Origin: Candidatus Frackibacter sp. WG13
Lineage (GTDB): Bacteria > Bacillota > Halanaerobiia > Halobacteroidales > Acetohalobiaceae
Assembly (NCBI RefSeq): GCF_900114655.1
Contig: NZ_FOTT01000002.1
Span: 155,384 to 219,383, forward strand
Direction of reading: 5' to 3'
Length of the DNA: 64,000 bases
Shown here: piece by piece, positions 9,257 through 16,887 of the stretch
Layout: every line of letters begins with the position of its first letter
Numbering within the stretch: the first letter of the stretch is position 1
Translations under genes and position numbers: made by a program
Notes under the pieces: generated by a model
Told to the model about the DNA's origin: nothing
The model's input: the letters and a program-made list of their open reading frames with translations, nothing else
The model's database searches: none

Positions 9257-10423
9257 TTGTTTGAGAATAAATTAATCTGTTTTGGGTTGATTTTATATGC
9301 TTTAATGATAGCAATATCTACTGCTGGTTCAAATATTGGATTGGGATTAGTTTTTATTGGTTTAGTAATTAAATTAATTAAGGAAAGAGAAGGATTAAAA
9401 TATTTAAAAACAGGCATGGAATTATCTATATTATTATATTTATTGGCAAATTTAATCTCTATTCTTTTTTCTCACAATATGAATATAAGTTGGCAGGCAT
9501 TTGGGGAAGTAATAATTCCTGTTTTAATTTATTATATGATATTTAATAGTGTTACAAGATTGGAATTAGTCAAAAAGATATTTATCTTTTTTATACTATC
9601 AATTAGTATTGCCTCCATTTATAGTATTTATCAACATTATTTTTTGGAAATTGAAAGGGCAAGTGGATTTTTCTTAACATTAACCTATGGGAGTATAATG
9701 GTTCTAATCTTACCTTTATTAATAACTTTTAATTTTAATGATTTATCTATGAAGAATAGATTATTATCGTTAATTACTTTAGGTATAACTAGTTTGAGTC
9801 TAATCTTTACCAATACACGCGGGACTTGGTTAGCTATATTAGGAGGAGTTGCTTTTTTAAGTATATTTAAGAATAAGAAGTTAATTATCTGGTTTATGGT
9901 ACTAGTTATTTTGGCATTAGCTTTAATCCCTTCTTTTTATCAACGAGCTTCTACTATTATTGATTTAGATAATAGTTCTAATAAAGAAAGGTTACTAATG
10001 TGGAAGAGTGCTTTTAATATGTTTCGTGATTATCCTTTAACTGGGGTAGGTTTAGGGATGTTTTCAGAATTGTATCCTAAGAAATATATGCTGCCAGAAG
10101 CTAGAGTGAAAAAACGGCATTATGCACATAATATTGTAATGAATATTTTAGCTGAGACAGGAATAATAGGTTTAGGTGCATTTACATTCTTAGTTTCTTA
10201 TATATTCAAAGTTGGTTTTGAATTGTTGAGAAATTTAGAAGATAAATATTGGATTAATGCTATTTTAGGTCTGTTAGCCGGGATATTAGCTTTCTTAATT
10301 CACGGTCTAACCTTTTATAATTTAGGTGATTCGGAGACTGCAAAATTATTTTGGGTCATAATCGCCTTATTAATGGTCATTTATAGAGAAAAACAAAATA
10401 AGCAATCAAAGGTCGTAGCCTAG
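9257..10423 (+). CDS. waaL: O-antigen ligase family membrane protein (WaaL/Wzy_C type)
   Basis: About 388 residues with roughly ten hydrophobic segments. A large periplasmic region near residues 225-290 contains KERLLMWKSAFNMFRDYPL, TGVGLGMF and a later KRHYAHNIVMNILAETG; the H-N and R/K positions match the Wzy_C ligase pattern. The enzyme would join undecaprenyl-linked O-antigen to lipid A-core on the periplasmic face. The start is uncertain: an ATG at 9242 is weakly served, whereas TTG at 9257 has GGTGGTG 7 nt upstream, so the latter is used here. Last gene of the core operon, followed at once by a terminator. An O-antigen polymerase is the alternative, but a separate Wzy candidate lies at 44954. 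Confidence 0.75.
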   Translation: MFENKLICFGLILYALMIAISTAGSNIGLGLVFIGLVIKLIKEREGLKYLKTGMELSILLYLLANLISILFSHNMNISWQAFGEVIIPVLIYYMIFNSVTRLELVKKIFIFFILSISIASIYSIYQHYFLEIERASGFFLTLTYGSIMVLILPLLITFNFNDLSMKNRLLSLITLGITSLSLIFTNTRGTWLAILGGVAFLSIFKNKKLIIWFMVLVILALALIPSFYQRASTIIDLDNSSNKERLLMWKSAFNMFRDYPLTGVGLGMFSELYPKKYMLPEARVKKRHYAHNIVMNILAETGIIGLGAFTFLVSYIFKVGFELLRNLEDKYWINAILGLLAGILAFLIHGLTFYNLGDSETAKLFWVIIALLMVIYREKQNKQSKVVA

Positions 10424-10446
10424 TGATAGGTTACGACTTTTTTCTT
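10412..10446 (+). terminator. intrinsic terminator of the LPS-core operon
   Basis: GTCGTAGCC (10412-10420) pairs with GGTTACGAC (10429-10437) with one G-U pair across an 8-nt loop, followed by T6. The left arm overlaps the end of the ligase gene. Confidence 0.9.
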
Positions 10447-10835
10447 TTATAAAAAGAGACTTTAGATTAATATTTATGACTATCTTAGAATATATTAGAA
10501 CATGATAGTCAAATTTTTGAAGTTGATTTAAACGAAGAATAATTCATTGCATTAATTTGGAAGGAATTTACATCAAAGACAGTGAATATATATATTGAAT
10601 GTATGTAATATTATGGAATTTAATACGTGGTTTTAATATTGATTATCCGTCTTAATTAAGTGATTGAAAGGAGGTGAAATTCGAAGATTGGTCGCGAATA
10701 TTAAGAGGATAATTTTAATAAACATAACTAGGTCTATTATTCAGAATGTAGTTAAGTGAGGAAACAAGGAAACTCACTTATCTGGATAATAGTTCAACTA
10801 AAAATTAAGATAAAGACAATCAAGGGGGAAATAGA
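10447..10835 (+). promoter_or_regulatory. intergenic region upstream of porin 1 (389 nt)
   Basis: No gene is seen. It holds an inverted repeat TGACTATC / GATAGTCA (10478-10485, 10504-10511). A sigma-H-like pair of boxes, AGGAATT (10562) and GAATAT (10584), is separated by 15 nt. The structured leader occupies 10641-10792. Close to the ATG is the true ribosome site AAGGGGGAA (10822-10830). The promoter has not been fixed. Confidence 0.5.
10641..10792 (+). ncRNA. structured 5' leader of porin 1 (conserved three-copy leader RNA)
   Basis: Three elements recur upstream of all three porins. Stem A: ATTATCC-G-TCTTAAT (10642-10656) pairs with ATTAAGA-GGATAAT (10700-10713). Inside it sits GAAAGGAGGTGA (10666-10677), a perfect match to the 16S anti-Shine-Dalgarno. 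Stem B: CTATTATTCAGA (10734-10745) pairs with TCTGGATAATAG (10781-10792). Stem C is inside B: TAAGTGAG (10753-10760) / CTCACTTA (10773-10780) with the loop GAAACAAGGAAA. Compared with the other two copies, stem C changes on both arms (GAGTAAG/CTTACTC there) while its loop is identical. No known riboswitch class was recognised. Confidence 0.7.
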
Positions 10836-11894
10836 ATGAAGAAGTTTTCGCTTATACTAACGATTGCTTTAGTCGTAGCATTAGCTCTGCCAGCTATGGC
10901 TGCAACTAAAGTAACTTTTAACGGTAATTTAGAGATGGAGAATCAATATGTTGACCCGAATACCGATCCTAACGTAGGGACTGTAGGTAAGTCATTAAGT
11001 AGCACATATGGAGATTTAGATCTGTACTTAAATGCTAAGATTAACGATAAAGTAAGTGCCTTTACTGAATTAGACTATAGTCTGCAGTTTGACGATTCTT
11101 CTGATGCTGCTGGTCTTGAAGGTAGAGTTGATCAGATGTGGATTAACGTAGAGGATGCTTTTGGTCCTTTAGCTTTAAGAGTTGGTCGTATGAATGAAGC
11201 AGCTGCTAATAATTTGCTCTATGATATTGAAGAGGGTGCTAATGAATTTGTTAGATTGGCTTATACAGCAGATAACATTTCGGCTAAATCTGGATATAGC
11301 GGTGAAGGTAAGGATGTATTCTTTGCAGAAGGTACAGTAACAAATTTAGGCTTGATTGATGGCGTAACATTGAACTATATCGATTACAATGCTGGTTATC
11401 AAGGTTACACAGTAAAATTAGATAAAAAGCATAGCTTTGGAGAGGCATCAGTCTTATTTGGAAATGTAGATGCGAAAATAAATGATAGTGCTAATGTATT
11501 AGATGTTAATTTTGTAACTGATCAGTTATTCCCAGGTATCACTACTTCCTTAGAATATGCAACTGCTGAAAAAGGATTTGTTGCAGACCAGGCTGTACTT
11601 GACCAAGATGACTCTGTATTTGTTGATACTGCAGCTGCGCTCTATAGAAACGATAAGGTAGAGGTAATTAAGCCAGGTATCAATTTTGACTTAACAGATA
11701 AGTTAAATATTGATTTTGCTTATGCTATGTATGATGCTGACAAATCAACTGATGAAGATGAATATTTGGATTTAGTTGCTAGCTATGACCTAGCTGAGAA
11801 TACTTATATAGATGTTGAGTATGAAAACCATAATTACGACGGTTGGCAAGAGGATGAAGAGAAAATTACTACTACTTTAGGCGTCGATTTTTAA
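10836..11894 (+). CDS. porin-like outer-membrane beta-barrel protein 1
   Basis: 352 residues. A clear signal peptide (MKKFSLILTIALVVALALPAMA, cleaved after AMA at about residue 22) precedes a mature protein of alternating strand segments, including DLDLYLNAKINDKVSAFTEL and GPLALRVGRMNEAA. It ends in TTTLGVDF: a C-terminal phenylalanine is the recognition signal for the BAM complex. It is the first of three tandem paralogues. The start is ATG with AAGGGGGAAAT 6-7 nt upstream. Expression is probably high, given the strong RBS, own leader and own strong terminator (inference). Substrate is unknown; the family name was not identified with confidence. Confidence 0.82.
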   Translation: MKKFSLILTIALVVALALPAMAATKVTFNGNLEMENQYVDPNTDPNVGTVGKSLSSTYGDLDLYLNAKINDKVSAFTELDYSLQFDDSSDAAGLEGRVDQMWINVEDAFGPLALRVGRMNEAAANNLLYDIEEGANEFVRLAYTADNISAKSGYSGEGKDVFFAEGTVTNLGLIDGVTLNYIDYNAGYQGYTVKLDKKHSFGEASVLFGNVDAKINDSANVLDVNFVTDQLFPGITTSLEYATAEKGFVADQAVLDQDDSVFVDTAAALYRNDKVEVIKPGINFDLTDKLNIDFAYAMYDADKSTDEDEYLDLVASYDLAENTYIDVEYENHNYDGWQEDEEKITTTLGVDF

Positions 11895-11911
11895 CTAAAT
11901 TGAATTAGAAG

Positions 11912-11942
11912 CCCCCTCTGAATATTCAGAGGGGGTTATTTA
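11912..11942 (+). terminator. intrinsic terminator of porin 1
   Basis: A GC-rich hairpin with CCCCCTCTG / CAGAGGGGG arms (11912-11920, 11927-11935) and a short AATATT loop, followed by a T-rich tail. Confidence 0.93.
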
Positions 11943-12357
11943 TATTTAATGCATTCAATATTTTTATTTTTCAAAATAATTTTAGTAATTAAGCAGGAAT
12001 TTATAAAGGAATCTCTAATTATATGTTTAGTAGAGGATAATTAATGCATTGAATGATAAATAATGCATCAAAGGATAATGAATAAAATAATATTTGATAT
12101 ATAAGATAATTGATGTATATGTGTGTTTTGTAATATTAGCTATTGATTATCTATCTTAATCAACGCGGTTGAAAGGAGGTGAAACCCAACAGGTTGGCCG
12201 TAAGATTAAGAGGATAGTTTCAATAAACCTAAATTGATCTATTATCTAAAGACGTAATTGAGTAAGGAAACAAGGAAACTTACTCTTGACTGTTTAGTTT
12301 AGATAATAGATAAACAAAAACAAAACTAATACTAAAAACAATCAAGGGGGAAATAAA
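11943..12357 (+). promoter_or_regulatory. intergenic region upstream of porin 2 (about 415 nt)
   Basis: No gene is seen. It contains repeated AATGCATT words (about 11950, 12040 and 12060), a GCAGGAATT box at 11993 resembling a sigma-H -35 with a weaker TAAT downstream, and the leader RNA at 12145-12310. TGTAATATT just before the leader could be an extended -10. The ribosome site AAGGGGGAA precedes the ATG. Confidence 0.45.
12145..12310 (+). ncRNA. structured 5' leader of porin 2 (conserved three-copy leader RNA)
   Basis: Same architecture as the porin 1 leader. Stem A: ATTATCT-A-TCTTAAT (12146-12160) with ATTAAGA-GGATAGT (12205-12218), including G-U pairs. The anti-SD match GAAAGGAGGTGA lies at 12171-12182. 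A small AACC/GGTT hairpin follows it. Stem B: TCTATTATCTAAA (12238-12250) with TTTAGATAATAGA (12298-12310), 13 perfect pairs. Stem C: GAGTAAG (12260-12266) / CTTACTC (12279-12285) with the invariant loop GAAACAAGGAAA. The porin start codon is 47 nt beyond the last stem. Confidence 0.72.
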
Positions 12358-13422
12358 ATGAAGAAGTTTTCAATTGTATTGACTTTGGCTTTAGTTGTAG
12401 CTTTAGCTGTTCCAGCTATGGCAGCACCTAAGCTAGCTATTAATGGTAACTTAGAAATGGAGAATTCAACTGTAGACAAGGGTGGTCCGACTTTAAGTAG
12501 CACATATGGAGACTTAGACCTATATTTAAATGCAAAGATTAACGATAAGGTAAGTGCTTTTACTGAGTTAGACTATGATACGTTCTTTGTAGATAATGTA
12601 AACGATACAGGCGAACATCAAGGTAGAGTTGACCAGATGTGGATTAATGTAGAAGATGCTTTCGGTCCATTAGCTTTAAGAGTAGGTAGAATGGACGAGG
12701 CTGCTGCTAGTAACTTATTATATGACATTGAAGACAAGGCTAATGAATTTGTTAGATTTGCTTACAATGAAAATAATGTTTCTGGTAAAGTAGCATATAA
12801 CTTAGATAACAACGATTCTAAAAAAGTATTACTTGCTGAGGGTAAAGTTACAGACTTAGGTTTAGTTGACGGAGTAACAGTAAACTATTTCGATGCTAAT
12901 ACTTTAGACTATGAAGGTTATACTTTAAAGGCTACTAAGCAGCACAGCTTTGGTACAGGCTCTATTGTATTTGGTGAAGCTGACAATGGTCCTATTAGTG
13001 GTGCTCAAGTACTTGACGTTGACTTTACAACTAAGACGTTATTCCCAGGCGTAACTGCTGGTTTAGAATATGGAACTGTTGATAAAGGATTCGTTCTTAA
13101 TAATGATACAGCTATTCAAGATGACTCTGTATTTAATGATGTTAATGCTGACTATGAACCTATCTATTCTGCAGATGATGTACAAGTTATTAAGCCAAGC
13201 GTAAGCTTTGACTTAACTGATAAGTTAGGTGTATACTTCGGTTATGCTATGTATGAAGGCGACAAAAGTAATGCTAAGCAAGATTATTTAGACCTTGTTG
13301 CTAGCTATGACTTAGCTCCAGATACTTACTTAGATGTTGAGTATGAGAACTTCAGTAATGATTGGACTGGAGCACCTGACGATGAGTCAGCTTTAACTAC
13401 TACTTTAGGTGTTAACTTTTAA
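12358..13422 (+). CDS. porin-like outer-membrane beta-barrel protein 2
   Basis: 354 residues, a close paralogue of porin 1. The signal peptide is nearly identical, ending AMA at about residue 22. The first 120 mature residues are strongly conserved (SSTYGDLDLYLNAKIND, GPLALRVGRMDEAA); the central and C-terminal loops diverge. It ends TTTLGVNF, again with terminal phenylalanine. ATG start with AAGGGGGAAAT 6-7 nt upstream. Its own leader and terminator make it an independent unit. Divergence confined mostly to presumed surface loops fits selection by phages or the environment, which is inference. Confidence 0.82.
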   Translation: MKKFSIVLTLALVVALAVPAMAAPKLAINGNLEMENSTVDKGGPTLSSTYGDLDLYLNAKINDKVSAFTELDYDTFFVDNVNDTGEHQGRVDQMWINVEDAFGPLALRVGRMDEAAASNLLYDIEDKANEFVRFAYNENNVSGKVAYNLDNNDSKKVLLAEGKVTDLGLVDGVTVNYFDANTLDYEGYTLKATKQHSFGTGSIVFGEADNGPISGAQVLDVDFTTKTLFPGVTAGLEYGTVDKGFVLNNDTAIQDDSVFNDVNADYEPIYSADDVQVIKPSVSFDLTDKLGVYFGYAMYEGDKSNAKQDYLDLVASYDLAPDTYLDVEYENFSNDWTGAPDDESALTTTLGVNF

Positions 13423-13459
13423 TTAAAGTTAGATTAATTAAAGTTAAATAACGCTATAA

Positions 13460-13496
13460 AACTCCTTCGGGAATTATCCCGGAGGAGTTTTTTTAT
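13460..13496 (+). terminator. intrinsic terminator of porin 2
   Basis: ACTCCTTCGGGA (13461-13472) pairs with TCCCGGAGGAGT (13477-13488), one G-U pair, ATTA loop, followed by T-rich sequence. Confidence 0.93.
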
Positions 13497-13988
13497 GTAA
13501 AAATAATATTTTTTGCAGGAATAGCAACTAAAGTTGTAGAATAATGATTTTGTCGAAAAAAGTAGTTTTATAAAAAACAAATGATTTAATGCAAAAATTC
13601 AAATCTTGGTTTGCACGATGTAAATTACCTATTTAATCCATTTATTGAATTATCTTTTTATTTAATCAAGCAGGGATTCGCAAAAAAATGTCTAAATATG
13701 TAGTATAGAATAAAAATTATCTGACGATTGTAACATATTTTTTATTGAGTGATTGATTCTTTTTTACTAGCTATTGATTATCTATCTTAATTAAAGCGGT
13801 TGAAAGGAGGTGAAACCCACAGGTTGGCCGTAAGATTAAGAGGATAGTTTCAATAAACCTAAATTGAATCTATTATCTAAAAATTTAATTGAGTAAGGAA
13901 ACAAGGAAACTTACTCTTGACTGTTTGGCTTAGATAATAGATAAACCAAAACAAAACTAATACTAAAAACAATCAAGGGGGAAGTACA
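13497..13988 (+). promoter_or_regulatory. intergenic region upstream of porin 3 (about 490 nt)
   Basis: No gene is seen. There are two GCAGG boxes: one near 13515 with GAATAAT about 15 nt further on, and one near 13670 with TAAATAT. Both resemble sigma-H promoters with varying fit. The leader RNA is at 13776-13941. The ribosome site AAGGGGGAAG ends 4 nt before the GTG start. Confidence 0.45.
13776..13941 (+). ncRNA. structured 5' leader of porin 3 (conserved three-copy leader RNA)
   Basis: Same architecture as the other two leaders and nearly identical to the second. Stem A: ATTATCT-A-TCTTAAT with ATTAAGA-GGATAGT. GAAAGGAGGTGA at 13802-13813. Stem B: TCTATTATCTAA (13869-13880) with TTAGATAATAGA (13930-13941). 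Stem C: GAGTAAG / CTTACTC (13891-13897, 13910-13916) with loop GAAACAAGGAAA. The small AACC-CACA-GGTT loop is one base shorter than in copy 2, which would break any peptide frame but not the fold. Confidence 0.72.
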
Positions 13989-14999
13989 GTGAAAAAACTT
14001 TCTATCGTAATAATGATCGCTTTAGTTGTAGCACTAGCTGTTCCAGCTATGGCAGCAACAACGAATAATTTAAAGGCTAATGGACATTTTGAGATTGAAA
14101 ATGACAAGGTAAAAGATGGTAATAGTGCAACTACAGGTGAATTCGATTTATTCTTAAATGCGAAGCCTGCTGACAATGTGAATTTCTATTCTGAGCTTGA
14201 TTACACTTACGACTTTGCTAATGGTGCAGGAGCAGGTAACCCTGAAAATCTTGACGTTTATGAGATGTGGGTTAACATAGATAACGCATTCGGACCAGTT
14301 AGTTTAAAAGCAGGTAGAATGTACGAAACTGCTCCAGATGGTATATTATATGAATTTGACTCTGATGATTTCGCTAGATTAGCTTATGCAAATGGTGGTG
14401 TTTCAGCTAAGTTTGGACATAACTTAGATACTGATAACCAAGGCAAAGTAGTATTTGCTCAAGGTAGCGTTAAAGACTTAGGTTTAGCTGATGAAGTAAC
14501 AGTAAACTATGTTGATGATAATGATGCTAACTATGATGGTTATACTGTAAAAGCTACTAAGCATCATAACTTCGGAACTGGAACTATTCTTTTCGGAGAT
14601 GCTAATGATGCACAATTAATCGACTTAGGCTTCTCAACTAAACAATTACTTCCAGGCGCTACTGCTTCTTTAGAGTATGCAAATGTTGAAGAAGGATTTG
14701 CTCGTGCAACAGCTCAAGACTCTGTATTAACTGATACTGCTCTTACAACAACAGCTGGTGCTGGTGATGTAACTATGATCAAGCCAGGCGTTAACTTCAA
14801 CATTACTAATAAGTTAAACGCTTATGCTTCTTATGCTATGTATAGCTCTGACAATGCTGGTGACCATGACTATTTAGATACTGGTGTTGTTTATAGCATG
14901 GCTAATAACACTAGCTTAGAAGTAGAACTTGAAGACAACAGCTATGATAATGCTGCTGATAGCACAACTATCACTACTACTTTAGGCGTTGACTTTTAA
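13989..14999 (+). CDS. porin-like outer-membrane beta-barrel protein 3
   Basis: 336 residues starting at GTG. The signal peptide ends in AVPAMA at about residue 22. It is the most diverged of the three: the N-terminal domain keeps GEFDLFLNAKPADNVNFYSE and GPVSLKAGRMYETA, while much of the remainder is new sequence rich in A, D and N. It ends TTTLGVDF with terminal phenylalanine, so the barrel-insertion signal is kept. Own leader and own terminator. The function assumed is a general porin or structural outer-membrane protein; the substrate is unknown. Confidence 0.8.
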   Translation: MKKLSIVIMIALVVALAVPAMAATTNNLKANGHFEIENDKVKDGNSATTGEFDLFLNAKPADNVNFYSELDYTYDFANGAGAGNPENLDVYEMWVNIDNAFGPVSLKAGRMYETAPDGILYEFDSDDFARLAYANGGVSAKFGHNLDTDNQGKVVFAQGSVKDLGLADEVTVNYVDDNDANYDGYTVKATKHHNFGTGTILFGDANDAQLIDLGFSTKQLLPGATASLEYANVEEGFARATAQDSVLTDTALTTTAGAGDVTMIKPGVNFNITNKLNAYASYAMYSSDNAGDHDYLDTGVVYSMANNTSLEVELEDNSYDNAADSTTITTTLGVDF

Positions 15000-15022
15000 T
15001 TAAATAAAGACTAATGAACTGC

Positions 15023-15053
15023 ACCCCTCTGGATAATTCCAGAGGGGTTTTTA
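15023..15053 (+). terminator. intrinsic terminator of porin 3
   Basis: ACCCCTCTGGA (15023-15033) pairs with TCCAGAGGGGT (15038-15048) around a TAAT loop, then TTTTATTT. Confidence 0.93.
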
Positions 15054-15192
15054 TTTGCTTTAGATTGTGAATTTAATAATAAAATAGAGAAATTAACAGG
15101 AAATTAAAGAATAATAGTGAAATACATAATGGTATATTAAAAATAATAGTCTAAATTTCAAATAAATAGTTGAAGGATAGGAGTGTTAATAA

Positions 15193-16137
15193 ATGAAACA
15201 TTTAGTAACCGGAGCAGCTGGTTTTATTGGTTCTAACTTAGTCGAGGGGTTATTAGCTAGAGGAGAGCAGGTGGTCGGTGTTGACTGTTTTACTGACTAT
15301 TATGCGCGAGAATTAAAGGAGAAGAATTTAGAAAAGATAATAGAAGCGGATAACTTCGAGTTTATTGAAGCAGACTTATTGGAGCTTGATTTGGTTGACT
15401 TATTAGCGAGAGTAGACTATGTGTATCATCAAGCAGCACAAGCAGGAGTGAGAGCTAGCTGGGGACAGAGCTTTGATATTTATACTGATAATAATATTAG
15501 AGTTACGCAACAGTTATTAGAAGCAGCTAAAGAATCTGAGATTAAAAAGTTCGTTTATGCATCTTCTTCTTCAGTTTATGGGGATACTGATAATTTACCG
15601 ATGCAAGAGACCAATCGGTTGCAGCCGGTTTCTCCTTATGGTGTATCCAAATTAGCAGCAGAGAATTTATGTTATCTATATTGGAAAAACTTTGGGGTGC
15701 CGACTATATCTTTACGGTACTTTACTGTTTTTGGGGAAAGACAACGACCAGATATGGCTTTTCATATTTTTATTAAAGCTATCTTAACCGGTAAACAGAT
15801 TACTATCTTTGGTGATGGGACACAGTCAAGAAACTTCACTTATGTCGGCGATGTAGTACAAGCTAATATCTTAGCAGCAGAGAGTGATGAGAAAGGAACT
15901 ATCTTTAATGTGGGCGGTGCTGGCGAACGGGTGACTCTAAATCGGACAATTAATATTATGGAAGAGATTATCGGTAAAGAGGCAGAGAAAGAATACCAGG
16001 CGGTAGCCAAAGGAGATGTTAAGCATACTGAAGCAGATGAGACTAAGATTAGAGAAAAACTAGGATATAAACCTAAAGTAGGTTTACAGACCGGTTTGGA
16101 AAGAGAAATAGCTTGGTTACGACAGATTTATCTATAA
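15193..16137 (+). CDS. NAD-dependent sugar-nucleotide epimerase (UDP-glucose/UDP-glucuronate 4-epimerase-like)
   Basis: 314-residue extended short-chain dehydrogenase. The N-terminal Rossmann motif is TGAAGFIGSNL (residues 6-16); the catalytic serines lie in YASSSSVYG and the YxxxK motif in SPYGVSKLAAE; substrate-binding RYFTVFGERQRPDMAFH follows. These fit 4-epimerases acting on UDP-sugars. The start is ATG after GGATAGGAG. It stands alone between the porin 3 terminator and the two-component system. It would supply UDP-galactose or UDP-galacturonate for surface glycans; the substrate is not resolved by sequence. Confidence 0.87.
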   Translation: MKHLVTGAAGFIGSNLVEGLLARGEQVVGVDCFTDYYARELKEKNLEKIIEADNFEFIEADLLELDLVDLLARVDYVYHQAAQAGVRASWGQSFDIYTDNNIRVTQQLLEAAKESEIKKFVYASSSSVYGDTDNLPMQETNRLQPVSPYGVSKLAAENLCYLYWKNFGVPTISLRYFTVFGERQRPDMAFHIFIKAILTGKQITIFGDGTQSRNFTYVGDVVQANILAAESDEKGTIFNVGGAGERVTLNRTINIMEEIIGKEAEKEYQAVAKGDVKHTEADETKIREKLGYKPKVGLQTGLEREIAWLRQIYL

Positions 16138-16203
16138 AATTTTTAGGTGGAGTCTTCTTAGCTGTTTTAGATAAATTTCTGGTATTTGGAGGGTCTTAAA
16201 ATT

Positions 16204-16887
16204 ATGAAGAAACGAGTGTTAATTATTGAGGATGAAAAGAAGATTGCTCGCTTTCTCGAATTAGAACTGACCTATGAAGGATATAATACTGAGGTCGTTT
16301 ACAATGGTCAAGAAGGATTAAAAAAAGCCCAAGAGAGTAATTACGATATTATTTTATTAGATATTATGTTGCCAGAATTAAACGGTATGGAAGTCTGTCG
16401 TCAGATTAGGCAGAACTCTAGTGTGCCGATTATTATGGTGACCGCTAAAGATGAAGTAACAGATAAAGTGTTCGGTTTGGATAGCGGTGCTGATGATTAT
16501 TTGACTAAACCATTTGCTATTGAAGAGTTATTGGCACGAATGAGAGCTAATCTTAGAAAGAAAAAGAATGACGCAGAACAAAAAGATGAATTAAAATTTA
16601 GTGATTTAGTTATGGATGTTAATACCAGAGAAGTGTGGCGTAGTGGAGAAAAGATAAAGCTAACCAAACGGGAATATGATTTGTTGAAATATTTATTGAT
16701 TAATCAACGAGTTGTACTGAGTAGAGAACAGATTAGTCGAAAAGTATGGGGTTATGATTTCGAAGGGAATACTAATATAGTCGATGTTTATATTAGATAT
16801 CTAAGGAGTAAAATAGATGATCCTTACGATACTAAGTTAATCCATACTGTTCGTGGAGTAGGTTATGTTTTAAAGGAGGAGAGTTAA
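16204..16887 (+). CDS. OmpR/PhoB-family response regulator
   Basis: 227 residues. The receiver domain (1-~118) has acidic residues E9 and D10, phospho-acceptor D53 in [12 protein letters not shown]81 in MVTAKD and K103 in TKPF. A winged-helix DNA-binding domain follows (about 130-226) with [13 protein letters not shown] and the typical end [11 protein letters not shown]. The ATG at 16204 is chosen because GGAGGG ends 10 nt before it; a TTG at 16186 would lie on the RBS itself. The stop overlaps the kinase start by one base, so the two genes are translationally coupled. Confidence 0.93.
   Translation: MKKRVLIIEDEKKIARFLELELTYEGYNTEVVYNGQEGLKKAQESNYDIILLDIMLPELNGMEVCRQIRQNSSVPIIMVTAKDEVTDKVFGLDSGADDYLTKPFAIEELLARMRANLRKKKNDAEQKDELKFSDLVMDVNTREVWRSGEKIKLTKREYDLLKYLLINQRVVLSREQISRKVWGYDFEGNTNIVDVYIRYLRSKIDDPYDTKLIHTVRGVGYVLKEES

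Noticed and set aside
12179..12217. Conserved leader peptide after the SD match in the porin leaders
   Set aside because: Frames differ among the three copies because of one-base length changes, and the only GTG overlaps the SD site itself.
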